A stretch of DNA of 56,061 nucleotides from Muribaculaceae bacterium. Lineage in GTDB: Bacteria; Bacteroidota; Bacteroidia; Bacteroidales; Muribaculaceae. Positions 1 through 9,804 of the stretch are shown here, piece after piece (the stretch's first letter is position 1; the number at the start of each line of letters is the position of its first letter). The stretch is from positions 1-56,061 of the forward strand of contig JAFYYI010000059.1 of the NCBI GenBank assembly GCA_017557665.1, given 5' to 3'. Position numbers and translations under genes: made by a program. The notes below the pieces were generated by a model that was given only the letters and a program-made list of their open reading frames with translations, ran no database searches and was not told the origin of the DNA.

Positions 1-828
1 GCTGACTGGGCGTTCGAGGGCTGCGAAAGTCTGACCAGCATCGTCATCCCCAACTCGGTAACTGAGATCGGAGACGAGGCATTCGATTACTGCCCTGGGC
101 TGACCAGCATCGTGGTAGAAAGTGGCAATCCAAGTTATGATTCGCGCAACAACTGCAATGCAATTATAGAGAGTGCCTCTAATACGTTATTTGTTGGCTG
201 CAAGAACACGATTATCCCCAACTCGGTAACTGCTATCGCTGACTGGGCGTTCGCGGGCTGCGAAAGTCTGACCAGCATCGTCATCCCCAACTCGGTGACT
301 TCTATCGGTGCCTGTGCGTTCTTGGGCTGCGATGGTCTGACCAGCATCGACATCCCCAACTCGGTGACTTTTATAGGTGACAATGCGTTCGCGGACTGCA
401 CTGGGCTGGCCAGCATCGTCATCCCCAACTCGCTAACTGAGGTCGATGACTTTGCGTTCGCCGAGTGCACTGGGCTGACGGATGTGTATTGTTACATTGC
501 TGACCCCTCGAGAGCATCAAGCTGGAATGATCTATTCTATTTGGACGGTGGTGATTACTTTGGTCGTACGCTGCATGTGCTGCAGGGGACGGCTGATGCC
601 TACCAGGCTGACAAGAACTGGTATCCGTATTTCGGACAGATTGTGGAAGATATATTCATTGGCGACGTGAATGGCGACCTTGAGGTCAACATTGCTGATG
701 TGAACGTCGTCATCAACATGGTTCTGGGCGGAACTGGTAGCTCCACTGCTGCCGATGTGAACGGTGATGGCGAGGTCAACATCGCCGACGTCAACACCGT
801 CATCAACATCATCCTTGGTGGCAACTAG
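1..828 (+). CDS. BspA-like leucine-rich repeat protein with C-terminal dockerin repeats (5' end outside window)
   Basis: The frame is open from base 1, so the N-terminus lies upstream; an internal GTG at 112 is not taken as a start. The visible 275 residues hold BspA/LRR_5-type repeats of 23 residues with the core LTSIVIPNSVTSIG, followed by a linker and, from about residue 221, two dockerin-like calcium loops (GDVNGDLEVNIADVN and ADVNGDGEVNIADVN). BspA-like proteins are surface adhesins that bind host or bacterial proteins; the dockerin pair suggests docking or anchoring, but no cohesin partner is visible here. It is followed at 193 bp by another dockerin protein on the same strand with its own promoter. 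Family assignment is firm; ligand unknown. Confidence 0.85.
   Translation, partial: ADWAFEGCESLTSIVIPNSVTEIGDEAFDYCPGLTSIVVESGNPSYDSRNNCNAIIESASNTLFVGCKNTIIPNSVTAIADWAFAGCESLTSIVIPNSVTSIGACAFLGCDGLTSIDIPNSVTFIGDNAFADCTGLASIVIPNSLTEVDDFAFAECTGLTDVYCYIADPSRASSWNDLFYLDGGDYFGRTLHVLQGTADAYQADKNWYPYFGQIVEDIFIGDVNGDLEVNIADVNVVINMVLGGTGSSTAADVNGDGEVNIADVNTVINIILGGN
31..480 (+). repeat. 69-bp coding repeats of the LRR region
   Basis: Units starting CTGACC (or CTGGCC) recur at 31, 100, 268, 337, 406 and 475; neighbouring starts are exactly 69 bp apart, with a longer divergent insert between 100 and 268. They encode the 23-residue leucine-rich repeats. Near-identity at the DNA level makes copy-number change by recombination plausible. 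Confidence 0.85.
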
Positions 829-836
829 AATTAAAC

Positions 837-855
837 GGTTGTCAAAATGACAACC
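837..855 (+). other. short hairpin after the LRR gene
   Basis: GGTTGTCA, three A, TGACAACC: an 8-bp perfect stem 9 bp after the stop. No T-tract follows, so terminator function is uncertain. Confidence 0.35.
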
Positions 856-948
856 AAGGTTGAGACTCATTCATCCGGAGGTGTCGAGTTTGACCCGGTA
901 ATAGATTAAAAATTTCTCTGACCGATGATGAAATTAAAAAAAATTGTT

Positions 949-956
949 TACCTTTG
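949..956 (+). promoter_or_regulatory. -7 box TACCTTTG for the DUF285 gene
   Basis: Matches Bacteroidetes TAnnTTTG and lies 66 bp before the ATG at 1022. No clear -33 TTG at normal spacing. Confidence 0.55.
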
Positions 957-1021
957 TAGTCAGCACCTCGCAAGAAACTCCAAAGAACAAACAATATATT
1001 AAGCTATAAATCCTGATAACG

Positions 1022-2602
1022 ATGAATAAGAAACTACTTTTCCGGTTGGTAGCTCTGATGGCGGCCATGATGTATGCCCTTGGTGCCAGCGCAGCCGAGG
1101 CCTATGCCTGCTACACGTCGTCGAACACGACGCTGACGTTCTACTATGACAACCAGCGCAGCAGCCGCTCGGGCAGGACCTACGACCTGAACACGGGCTC
1201 TGACGACCCCGTTTGGGCAATTGGTGGTGAGTGGGGCATTGGCACCAGCCCACATGTGACCAAGGTGGTATTTGACCCTTCGTTTGCTGGCGCCCGTCCG
1301 GAATCCACCTGTAGTTGGTTCTATGAGATGGAGAATCTTGAATCCATCGAGGGCATGGAGTACCTGAACACCAGCGAGGTGACCAATATGAGTCGTATGT
1401 TTAATTACTGCAGCAAATTGACGAGTCTTGACTTGAACCGTTTCAACACGTCCAATGTGACCGATATGGAGAGAATGTTCGCTGAATGCAAAGCACTGAC
1501 GAGTCTTGACTTGGGCACTTTCAATACGTCGAAGGTGACAATCATGGAGAGTATGTTCGATGGTAACAATAATCTGCGAACCATCTATGTGCGCTCTCTC
1601 TGGAGCACCGAGGCCGTGAGATTATCCTGGCGGATTTTTGGAGATTGCTACAGCCTGATGGGCTGCAGGGGCACGACCTATAACAGTTCGAACCCGCAGG
1701 ACAAGCGCTATGCCCGCATCGACGGCGGCCCGAGCGAACCCGGCTATTTCACCCTCACGGGAACAACGGCCTATGCCTGCTACACGTCGTCGAACAAGAC
1801 GCTGACGTTCTACTATGACACCGACCGCGTCAATCGTCGGGGCAGGACCTACGACCTGAACACGATCTTCAACTCTCCCGATTGGTACTATGACGACACC
1901 AACGTCGATGTGACCAAGGTGGTCATTGACCCTTCGTTTGTTGGCGCCCGTCCGGAATCCACCCATGGTTGGTTCTATGAGATGAGTAAGCTTGAATCCA
2001 TCACGGGCTTAGAATACTTGAATACCAGTGAGGTGATCGATATGAGAAATATGTTCGCTGGCTGTATACAATTGACGAGCCTTGATGTGAGCGGCTTCAA
2101 CACGTCCAAGGTGACCGATATGCAATCGCTGTTCGACGGCTGCCTTTTTGTGACGAGCCTCGACTTGAGCAGTTTCAATACGTCCCAGGTGATCGATATG
2201 GATTGGATGTTCAGGAACTGCACTAATCTGCGCACGATCTATGTGGGCGATGGCTGGAGCACCGATCGCGTCACTCAATCAGAACTCATGTTCTTAGACT
2301 GCACCAGCCTGGTGGGTGGCAAGGGCTCGACCTATAACAGTTCGAACCCGAAGGACAAGACCTATGCCCGCATCGACGGCGGCCCGAGCAAGCCGGGCTA
2401 CTTCACCGATAAGAGTGCCGTCCTGCGTGGTGACGTTAATGGTGACGGCGAGGTGAATATCGCTGATGTGAATGCCCTCATCGACATCATCTTGAGTGGA
2501 AAAGGTGGTACTGCTGCAGCCGACGTGAACGGTGATGGCGAGGTCAACATCGCCGACGTCAACGCTCTAATCGACATGATCCTGGGCGGCTCCTGGAATT
2601 AA
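1022..2602 (+). CDS. secreted DUF285 repeat protein with C-terminal dockerin repeats
   Basis: 526 residues. A signal peptide (residues 1-24, ending GASAAEA) is followed by two copies of one module of about 220 residues: each starts AYACYTSSN and TLTFYYD, runs through DUF285 repeats of about 24 residues (NTSxVTxMxxMFxxCxxLTSLDL) and ends YARIDGGPSxPGYF. The C-terminus carries two dockerin-type loops (GDVNGDGEVNIADVNALI twice). DUF285/BspA-like proteins are secreted or surface proteins of unknown ligand. The duplicated halves are diverged, so the duplication is not recent. A related protein with a single, longer repeat block is at 38.9-40.3 kb. Followed by a strong terminator. Confidence 0.85.
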   Translation: MNKKLLFRLVALMAAMMYALGASAAEAYACYTSSNTTLTFYYDNQRSSRSGRTYDLNTGSDDPVWAIGGEWGIGTSPHVTKVVFDPSFAGARPESTCSWFYEMENLESIEGMEYLNTSEVTNMSRMFNYCSKLTSLDLNRFNTSNVTDMERMFAECKALTSLDLGTFNTSKVTIMESMFDGNNNLRTIYVRSLWSTEAVRLSWRIFGDCYSLMGCRGTTYNSSNPQDKRYARIDGGPSEPGYFTLTGTTAYACYTSSNKTLTFYYDTDRVNRRGRTYDLNTIFNSPDWYYDDTNVDVTKVVIDPSFVGARPESTHGWFYEMSKLESITGLEYLNTSEVIDMRNMFAGCIQLTSLDVSGFNTSKVTDMQSLFDGCLFVTSLDLSSFNTSQVIDMDWMFRNCTNLRTIYVGDGWSTDRVTQSELMFLDCTSLVGGKGSTYNSSNPKDKTYARIDGGPSKPGYFTDKSAVLRGDVNGDGEVNIADVNALIDIILSGKGGTAAADVNGDGEVNIADVNALIDMILGGSWN

Positions 2603-2634
2603 GGCTTCAACAAAATTGCAAGCCAGGATATGCT

Positions 2635-2675
2635 AAGAGGATGTGCCGGAACTCCGGCACATCCTCTTCTTATTA
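2635..2675 (+). terminator. terminator after the DUF285 gene
   Basis: Perfect 15-bp stem (2635-2649 with 2654-2668), loop AACT, then a T-rich tail. It sits between convergent genes and may serve both. Confidence 0.8.
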
Positions 2676-2713
2676 GGACTCTATAGAAAGAATCAATTCA
2701 ATAGATTACTCAC

Positions 2714-3919
2714 TTAGAAAATCTCGGTAATAACGACGTGAACCTTGTCTTCGTCGTTATTATAGGGATTGAAGACGATGTCATAACTGAAGGCACCAGT
2801 CTTGTAAACGCCAATCTGGAAGTCCTCAGCGGGCCATGAATGGTCATAGGAGTGATCTTGAACGACCTTGAACCTGATGTCGGTACCCTCCTGGAACCAA
2901 CCCTCCTTGATCAAATGGTAGATACCGTCATCACCCTTAACCATGTTGTTCATCTCGCAGTTGAGGTCCCAGTCTTCTCCAAACAGGTTGTAGGTGCCGA
3001 CAACGGTGTAAACGTGCTCGATGTCGCCGGTCTTGGTCAGCGTGCAGGTGATGCGGTTTGCTTCTTCAGCCTCGGGGTTGAAGGTGATGTTGATGGTGTA
3101 GACGCCTTCCTCGGCTACCTCAACTACATGGTTGTTGCCCATGCCGGCGGGCCACTCGTACACACCCCAATCGTGGTTGCCCACAATCTTGAATTCAAAG
3201 TTGCCTTCCAGGGCGACGCCGCTCTTGGTCCAGGTGTAAACGCCATCGTTACCCTTAACCATGTTGTTGTTCTCGTCGGTAGGATCCCAGTTGCTGCCAA
3301 AGACGCTCTCGGTACCGGCAATGGTGTAGACCATCTCGGGCACGGGCCAGCTGCCGTTCACAATGAAGTTGATCAGGCAGATGGCATCCGAAATGTTCAC
3401 CTCGCCATCCAGGTTGCAGTCGGCTGTTGTGGGAGCGGCTTGGCCGTTCAGCAGAATGCTGATCAACTCAATCGCGTCTGTAATGTTGACATCCGTGTCA
3501 TTATTCACGTCACCACGAGGCGAACCGCCTTCAATCTTGAACTTCATGTTCGCTTCGTCAAAGATGAAGGTGTACTCAGCACCGTTGCCATGGAATTGGT
3601 AGGCGCCATCGTTGCCGGCAGCAAATTGGGTGCTGTACTCTACCCCTGACATAACGGTCTGGTTACCGTTTGTTGGGCCAATACGGTAATTAGCGTTGAA
3701 GATGTCCCAATCAGCATCCAGTTGGGTGCCAAACACAAACCATACAGTGCCCGAAATGGTGGCCTTGTAGGTGTAAATGCCATTCTCGTTGGTCATTTGC
3801 ACTCCGGCATCGGGTTGCCAGTCGCCAAAGGGGGCATTGCCCACGATGTACATCTCAGCGTTAGCATTGAAGCCAATGAAGGCAATCATCATTGATAAAA
3901 ACAGCGTTAATTTTTTCAT
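2714..3919 (-). CDS. secreted multi-domain protein with internal dockerin repeats
   Basis: 401 residues from the ATG at 3919, chosen over an ATG nine codons upstream because MKKLTLFLSMMIAFIGFNANA is a clean signal peptide. An N-terminal beta-sandwich-like module (about 22-135, starting MYIVGNAPFGDW) is followed by two dockerin loops (GDVNNDTDVNITDAI; DCNLDGEVNISDAI), then two similar modules that look like SusE/SusF-type or CBM-like starch-binding folds (TIAGTESVFGSNWD; TVVGTYNLFGEDWD). The N-terminal module recurs in the CotH protein at 45.2-47.1 kb, again directly before dockerin repeats. Probably an exported glycan-binding protein; the binding role is inferred from fold resemblance only. 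Confidence 0.7.
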   Translation of the reverse strand: MKKLTLFLSMMIAFIGFNANAEMYIVGNAPFGDWQPDAGVQMTNENGIYTYKATISGTVWFVFGTQLDADWDIFNANYRIGPTNGNQTVMSGVEYSTQFAAGNDGAYQFHGNGAEYTFIFDEANMKFKIEGGSPRGDVNNDTDVNITDAIELISILLNGQAAPTTADCNLDGEVNISDAICLINFIVNGSWPVPEMVYTIAGTESVFGSNWDPTDENNNMVKGNDGVYTWTKSGVALEGNFEFKIVGNHDWGVYEWPAGMGNNHVVEVAEEGVYTINITFNPEAEEANRITCTLTKTGDIEHVYTVVGTYNLFGEDWDLNCEMNNMVKGDDGIYHLIKEGWFQEGTDIRFKVVQDHSYDHSWPAEDFQIGVYKTGAFSYDIVFNPYNNDEDKVHVVITEIF

Positions 3920-3989
3920 TGTGAGTTTGATTATTAAGTTAAACAATAAGGTTTGTAGGTTTCTTGAGCCCGAGAATATAAAAGTCGTA

Positions 3990-3997
3990 CAAAATTA
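3990..3997 (-). promoter_or_regulatory. -7 box TAATTTTG for the gene ending at 2714
   Basis: Reverse-strand TAnnTTTG, giving a leader of about 65 nt before the ATG at 3919. Confidence 0.5.
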
Positions 3998-4340
3998 CTA
4001 ATAATTATTGATAATAATAATCAATATCCGCTTTTTTTTAAGAAAAGTATCCCAATCGTGTGCACTTAGCCGACGGACAGGTGCCTGTGATTTGACTTTA
4101 TGCCGTTGCTGTTTAGGCGTTTAGCTGTGGATTTGAACGGGGAAATGTGCACCTGGGCGAATGCTCCGATGGAGAGCGGTTTGTCCTTGCGGTATGCATC
4201 TCGGGCGGTTAAGGCGAATCTTTTTACGACTTTACCTGGTTGGCGACCAGGGCACGACCTGGGCTGCGCCTTGCCCTATAGTTTTGTCATGCGTTCTGTG
4301 ATTTGCCTAAGGGTGAGTTCACAAGCCCTGCGATTATTAA
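3998..4340. other. intergenic stretch without recognisable gene
   Basis: No convincing reading frame: a plus frame at 4100-4381 resembles nothing and runs into the terminator. The segment 4229-4280 is GC-rich and can fold (CCTGGT-TGGCG-ACCAGG, then GGGCA paired with TGCCC). A decayed gene or unknown RNA is possible; no promoter box was found for one. Confidence 0.4.
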
Positions 4341-4368
4341 AAAAAAGCGGCATTTTTGCCGCTTTTTT
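4341..4368 (-). terminator. terminator of the L,D-transpeptidase gene
   Basis: A-tract, GCGGCA, TTTT loop, TGCCGC, T-tract: a symmetric 12-bp stem usable in both directions, 46 bp past the stop. Confidence 0.9.
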
Positions 4369-4413
4369 AGTTGTGGAGTGATGGGTTATCGGTGGTGGTG
4401 AATGATGTCGGGG

Positions 4414-5037
4414 TTATTGCTTGACACGGTCGCGTGCCCGGATTTCCCATTCCAGCGGTTGTTGAGTCTCGCCCAGGATAAAGACAGGCATGCCGACGTA
4501 GGCAAAATGCTTCTTCAGGGTGATGATGTCCTGATCGAGCAGACGGATGCATCCCTCACTGGCGCGCCCGGGAACGGATTTCTCGTTGTTGGTGCTACCG
4601 TGGATGCCGATGCCGCTGTGGCCCGGGGTGACGAGTCTGAGGAACCAGTGTCCGTAGGCTTTGATGTTGCCGCGTCCATCGTGGAAATCGTGCCTCCAAG
4701 TCGAAGCGTCCTGTATCATGGAAATCTTGAATGGTTTTCCGGCAGGGGATTCGGGTGTGCGCATGTCGCCGCGTTTCTTCTTGTCACCCTTGTTCTTGCC
4801 CATGCAGCAAGGGTATTGGGCAACCAGGACGGTGTCGCCCTTCTCGTTGCGGTCATAGACGCGGAGTGTCAAGTCCAGCTTTGAGATGACGATGATGGCT
4901 GTGCCGCTGGGTTTGGCGGGAGGTGTCGGCAATTGCCAGGTAACTTTTTCGGTTTGGTTGTCGATGCTGTCGGTGCTTGCACTGGCATTGGCGGGCGCGA
5001 GCATCAGGGCAAGGGCGGTGATGAGTTGATATACCAT
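4414..5037 (-). CDS. L,D-transpeptidase (YkuD family), exported
   Basis: 207 residues from ATG 5037; an in-frame GTG two codons upstream is less likely. An N-terminal export signal (MVYQLITALALMLAPANASA) is followed by a YkuD domain from about residue 48 (AIIVISKLDLTLRVYD). The active-site signature is complete: GIGIHG, then SEGCIRL with the catalytic cysteine. These enzymes make 3-3 crosslinks in peptidoglycan or attach proteins to it in the periplasm. The insert with MGKNKGDKKKRGDMRTPE matches small Bacteroidetes YkuD proteins that lack a LysM domain. Monocistronic, with its own promoter and terminator. Confidence 0.9.
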   Translation of the reverse strand: MVYQLITALALMLAPANASASTDSIDNQTEKVTWQLPTPPAKPSGTAIIVISKLDLTLRVYDRNEKGDTVLVAQYPCCMGKNKGDKKKRGDMRTPESPAGKPFKISMIQDASTWRHDFHDGRGNIKAYGHWFLRLVTPGHSGIGIHGSTNNEKSVPGRASEGCIRLLDQDIITLKKHFAYVGMPVFILGETQQPLEWEIRARDRVKQ

Positions 5038-5066
5038 AATCACATTGTATTAAATATTGAGGGAGG

Positions 5067-5097
5067 CAAAATTACTGAATAAATCCCACATGTGCAA
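5067..5097 (-). promoter_or_regulatory. promoter of the L,D-transpeptidase gene
   Basis: Reverse strand: TTG (5097-5095), 20-nt spacer, TAATTTTG (5074-5067), 29 bp before the ATG. Confidence 0.7.
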
Positions 5098-5327
5098 CAC
5101 CCATGAAGTACAATCCGCCACCTCGTCACCGAGACAGCGGATCCGCATGTGTTTCTATAAAACTATAAACTTTTGGTTATGAAAATGTAACTGATGTCCT
5201 TTCGTATTGTTTTCGCAGCGCAAAATTAGTGTCTCTTTATGCTTACAGTCAAATTTTTTATACAAATGGGGCGTTTTTATAGACAAATGCTCAGGAAGAA
5301 TTATCTTAAAAATGAAAGATTTACTGA

Positions 5328-6767
<1,440 letters not shown>

Positions 6768-6794
6768 TTGTAAGTAATCAGCCTTCAACAACAC

Positions 6795-6833
6795 AAATCG
6801 GGGCTGCCCATCAACAGGGCGGCCCCGATTTAT
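6795..6833 (+). terminator. enolase terminator
   Basis: AAATCGGGGCTGCCC pairs with GGGCGGCCCCGATTT (one G-U pair), loop ATCAACA, then TATTAT. Confidence 0.85.
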
Positions 6834-6891
6834 TATATTGTGTGATTGATGACCACTGTCTACCGACAGCCTGTGATATGACAAGCCGTGA

Positions 6892-7176
6892 CTAGAACAT
6901 TTCGTCAAACAACTTTCCAACAAAGGCTACAACCAGGAATACGCCCATGCAGATAGCGGCGCAGACGGCATACATCTTGGCCTTGTGTGAAGCATTGCGC
7001 GCCTCATCATACCTCGCCTGGTGGTATAGGGATTCTACTTTGGAGGCATAGACAATAGAGATGATGCCTAACGGCAGACAGCAAAATAGTGTCGACAGGA
7101 TGGCCCAAACAAAATTGGTCGGGGGCATTGCCGGTTTTTTGATTACAACTTCTTGATTTGAAAATTCACTATCCAT
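6892..7176 (-). CDS. small CD225/dispanin-like membrane protein
   Basis: 94 residues with two predicted membrane segments (FVWAILSTLFCCLPLGIISIVYA and a C-terminal one). The core CCLPLGIISIVYASKVESLY, then an Ala/Lys-rich loop with NASHKAKMY, matches the CD225 (interferon-induced transmembrane-like) fold common in bacteria, whose bacterial role is not established. A better Gln/Pro-tailed paralogue is at 9805-10167. Probably monocistronic. Confidence 0.7.
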   Translation of the reverse strand: MDSEFSNQEVVIKKPAMPPTNFVWAILSTLFCCLPLGIISIVYASKVESLYHQARYDEARNASHKAKMYAVCAAICMGVFLVVAFVGKLFDEMF

Positions 7177-7496
7177 TGTGGTATAATTATTGCTAGATTA
7201 GTTCTGGTTAAAGTCATCGCGCGGCACAATCGGGCATTGCCCCACGCTGCTGGTTGGGAGGCTTGTATCTGTTATGGGTATCGGCCTGTTGAGCATATTT
7301 CAAAAAGGTGATTTTGAACTATTGGCACAAAGTTATAAATAACTTTTTGAATTGAAGGCAATTTGAAGTCATTTTTTGACGCTTTACGAGGATGCCGATA
7401 AGAACGATGGGATTTCACCAGAATTATTGCCAAATCATTGTTTATTCATTTTTTTTGTTTATCTTTGCAGTGTAATCATCAAAATCTTAACGTATT
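7177..7496. other. divergent intergenic region
   Basis: Holds a reverse-strand -7 box TAACTTTG at 7335-7328 (leader about 150 nt to the CD225 gene) and the forward promoter at 7438-7467. No gene seen. Confidence 0.5.
7438..7467 (+). promoter_or_regulatory. promoter of the first small secreted paralogue
   Basis: TTG (7438-7440), 19-nt spacer, TATCTTTG (7460-7467), 30 bp before the ATG. Confidence 0.75.
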
Positions 7497-8033
7497 ATGA
7501 AAAAAATCTTATTTTCACTATTTGCCCTGATGGCAGTCATGACCGTCCACGCGCAGTCCATCTATGGAACATGGCAGAAAATGGAACCTGAAGTAATGAC
7601 CATGGATGATGGTACCTACTTGGCTTTTAATCCCATTTTTACCTTCAATGAAGATGGCACGTTGTTTTCTATCGTCGACTTGACTTATTCATCAGAGCCG
7701 GCACAGACCAAGGAAATGGAGGTGGCTCTCATGGTTAGGATGAATGGATGCTACATGCTTGAAGACAATCAGCTGGAAATGGCGATGGACAGAAATACGC
7801 TGAAGGTGGAGTTCGTCAGCCTCTCGCTAAATGGCAAGGTGGTTAAGGATCCCGAAATGGAGGCCCGATTTAAAGAGGTGTTCCGTGATGAAGCACTAAA
7901 AGCAAGTTTTGACGATGCCTCGTTGAGTGGTGACTACACCATCAGCCTGAGGAACAATGGCTCGATGCTTGATTTGATTGATGCCGATGGAAATGCGATG
8001 ACGATGATGCGCATTGCGACCATCAGGAAGTGA
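7497..8033 (+). CDS. small secreted protein, lipocalin-like, unknown function
   Basis: 178 residues. The signal peptide MKKILFSLFALMAVMTVHAQ is almost identical to that of the next gene. The mature part starts SIYGTWQKM and has alternating strands (TFTFNEDGTLFSIVDLTY; YMLEDNQLEMAMDRN), suggesting a small beta-barrel of lipocalin/DUF type. Only moderately similar to its neighbour apart from the signal peptide, so the duplication is old or the signal region was converted. Function not recognised. Confidence 0.75.
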   Translation: MKKILFSLFALMAVMTVHAQSIYGTWQKMEPEVMTMDDGTYLAFNPIFTFNEDGTLFSIVDLTYSSEPAQTKEMEVALMVRMNGCYMLEDNQLEMAMDRNTLKVEFVSLSLNGKVVKDPEMEARFKEVFRDEALKASFDDASLSGDYTISLRNNGSMLDLIDADGNAMTMMRIATIRK

Positions 8034-8052
8034 GCCCCGTCATCAAGCCCGA

Positions 8053-8096
8053 AAAAAACATCCTGCAACCCGTAAAAAGGCGTGCAGGATTTTTAA
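8053..8096 (+). terminator. terminator after 8033
   Basis: ATCCTGCA (8060-8067) pairs with TGCAGGAT (8083-8090), then TTTT. Confidence 0.7.
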
Positions 8097-8155
8097 ATTA
8101 TTAACATCATCATAAAAAAAATCGCGTAAAAATATGTTAGCATAAAAAAACTGAT

Positions 8156-8163
8156 TATCTTTG
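8156..8163 (+). promoter_or_regulatory. -7 box TATCTTTG of the second paralogue
   Basis: Identical to the box of the preceding paralogue and similarly placed, 26 bp before the ATG at 8190. Confidence 0.7.
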
Positions 8164-8189
8164 CAGTGAGAAACCAAAACTTACTTATT

Positions 8190-8708
8190 ATGAAAAAGAT
8201 ATTATTTTCACTTTTTGCCCTGATGGCGGTCATGACCGTCCAGGCTCAGTCGATTACTTCGACATGGCGCAGTATTCAACCGGTTGTTTCTACCGCAGCC
8301 GATGATTCCTTTACTGCAGCAAGTTACACCTACACCTTCAACGGTGATGGCACTTACACCGAGGTCGTTGAGCAGACGATTGCCACTGAGCCGGCCCGTA
8401 CGATGGCTCTTGAGGTAGCTACCATTCTTGAAGTCAAGGGTACCTACACCCTGAACGGTGACAAGCTCACACTCACTCCCAACAAGAACAGCTTCAAGTC
8501 GGATGTCATCAGCATCTCGAAGAATGGCCGCGTGATCAATGACTCTAAAATCAAGTCAAATGCCAAGAAGCAGGTCAATGATGGTGAGGTAAAGGCTCAG
8601 ATGCTCAGCAATCAGACGGCAACCGTAAAGGTTGGCAAGGCTCTGCTCGAGATGAATGGTGCCAATGGCAAGATCAATTTTGCTCGTCTCGCCAAGATTA
8701 AAAACTAA
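8190..8708 (+). CDS. small secreted protein, paralogue of the preceding gene
   Basis: 172 residues from ATG 8190; an in-frame GTG at 8166 falls just past the -7 box and is rejected. Signal peptide MKKILFSLFALMAVMTVQAQ, then SITSTWRSIQP, and strand-rich segments (YTFNGDGTYTEVVEQ; GTYTLNGDKLTLTPNKN) that align with the neighbour (TEPARTMALEVA against SEPAQTKEMEVA). Lipocalin-like fold is an inference; role unknown. Each copy has its own promoter and terminator, so the two can be regulated separately. Confidence 0.75.
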   Translation: MKKILFSLFALMAVMTVQAQSITSTWRSIQPVVSTAADDSFTAASYTYTFNGDGTYTEVVEQTIATEPARTMALEVATILEVKGTYTLNGDKLTLTPNKNSFKSDVISISKNGRVINDSKIKSNAKKQVNDGEVKAQMLSNQTATVKVGKALLEMNGANGKINFARLAKIKN

Positions 8709-8730
8709 ATTTTATTCATTACAAGAAATC

Positions 8731-8764
8731 AAAACCGCAAGGCCTCATGGGCTTTGCGGTTTTT
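8731..8764 (+). terminator. terminator after 8708, shared with the DUF2752 gene
   Basis: AAAACCGCAAGGCC and GGGCTTTGCGGTTTT form a stem between convergent genes; A-tract and T-tract on both sides. Confidence 0.85.
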
Positions 8765-8796
8765 CTTGATGTGTGCTGTCGGCCTTGATCTTGCCC

Positions 8797-9186
8797 TCAG
8801 ATGTGGAGGATGTTGCGCACTATCCACCAGGCAAAGAAGAGGACGATGTAGGCGTAGAGCGTGTAACGGTGGAATGCCAGCTCCTTGAGCCGGTCGAAGC
8901 AATGATTGAAATTGTACCAGCTGACGAGTATGGCAATGAATGCGTAGGGGATAGAGATGACGAAGAAATAGTTGTACCTCAAGGCTTCCAGCCAGTGTCC
9001 ATGGACCAGTGCGTGAAGGGCGCGCTGCGAGCCGCATGCCGGGCACTGCGTCCCTGTCAACACTTGCCACGGGCACTTGATGGGGAAGTTGTTCATCAAG
9101 GGGTTGACGAAATAATAGCCTATGCCTAAAACAATCAGGATGATTGGGAAGGCATAGGCCATTGTCTTGTCAACTCGGTTCAACAT
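8797..9186 (-). CDS. DUF2752 membrane protein
   Basis: 129 residues with three or four membrane segments. The family signature is clear: CPWQVLTGTQCPACGSQRAL, a conserved cysteine followed by CPxCGxxRA, which sits near the membrane surface. Function of the family is unknown; in Bacteroidetes it often neighbours CD225 or TM2 proteins, as here. It starts 21 bp after the next gene's stop, so it is probably the downstream gene of a two-gene unit with 9208-9669. Confidence 0.8.
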   Translation of the reverse strand: MLNRVDKTMAYAFPIILIVLGIGYYFVNPLMNNFPIKCPWQVLTGTQCPACGSQRALHALVHGHWLEALRYNYFFVISIPYAFIAILVSWYNFNHCFDRLKELAFHRYTLYAYIVLFFAWWIVRNILHI

Positions 9187-9207
9187 ATGATGTTGTTAGT
9201 TGATTTA

Positions 9208-9669
9208 TTAGTATTGTGGCTGAAGGATATCACCAAAATCCCCCCTTGAAGCCATTACCATCAGGACGAGATAGATGATTGAAATGATTCCTGTGATCAC
9301 AAGAAAAACGCTACCGATGATGACCATCGTTTTTGCTGATTTGGAGTCATTTTGGGCTCCGATCATGTCTCCCAGCATATATTTGCTTTTGACACCATTG
9401 GCTTTGGTGATGCCGATAATGCCAAGAATTAGAGAAATGATGGAAAAAATACCACAACAGATGGTTACCGACAGTACCGTCATAACAATTGATTCGGTCT
9501 GCCATGTCTTGGGCATTGGCTGTTGAGGACCACCAGCAGGATATTGCATCCCGTAAGGTGACTGTTGAGCAGGCTGTTGGGAACCGTAGTTTGGCTGGCT
9601 GGTGGGCGGCTGATAGGTGGGTGGCCTGAAAGGCTGTTGTTGGTTGTCAGGGTAGTTCTGATTATCCAT
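9208..9669 (-). CDS. Gln/Pro-rich membrane protein, CD225/DUF4190-like
   Basis: 153 residues from ATG 9669, which gives the N-terminus MDNQNYPDNQQQP matching MDNQNYPQQP of the gene upstream; further upstream codons look like 5' leader. A cytosolic tail rich in Pro, Gln, Tyr and Gly (residues 1-60) precedes two membrane segments (ICCGIFSIISLILGIIGI; VIIGSVFLVITGIISIIYLVLMVM). The pattern resembles CD225 or DUF4190. Function unknown. Confidence 0.7.
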   Translation of the reverse strand: MDNQNYPDNQQQPFRPPTYQPPTSQPNYGSQQPAQQSPYGMQYPAGGPQQPMPKTWQTESIVMTVLSVTICCGIFSIISLILGIIGITKANGVKSKYMLGDMIGAQNDSKSAKTMVIIGSVFLVITGIISIIYLVLMVMASRGDFGDILQPQY

Positions 9670-9748
9670 ATGATTATAACTCAGTGAAATAACATTGCTG
9701 TGTAATGATTGAAGGATACCGTTAGCGGTGATCACTTTCTAAAACAGT

Positions 9749-9792
9749 AAATATTCAAACACGGCCTCTTGAATGGCCGTGTTTGAATATTT
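9749..9792 (-). terminator. long perfect hairpin after the CD225 gene
   Basis: 18-bp perfect stem (9749-9766 with 9775-9792), 8-nt loop, beginning AAATATT, between two minus-strand genes. Most likely the terminator of 9805-10167. Confidence 0.75.
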
Positions 9793-9804
9793 GGATGGGC
9801 TGTA

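Noticed and set aside
3998..4340. RNase P RNA, tmRNA or SRP RNA in the gene-free stretch
   Set aside because: None of the conserved cores of these RNAs was found on either strand.
4100..4381. 93-codon plus-strand frame before the L,D-transpeptidase terminator
   Set aside because: Unlike any protein known to me, Cys/Arg/Trp-rich, and runs through the terminator hairpin.
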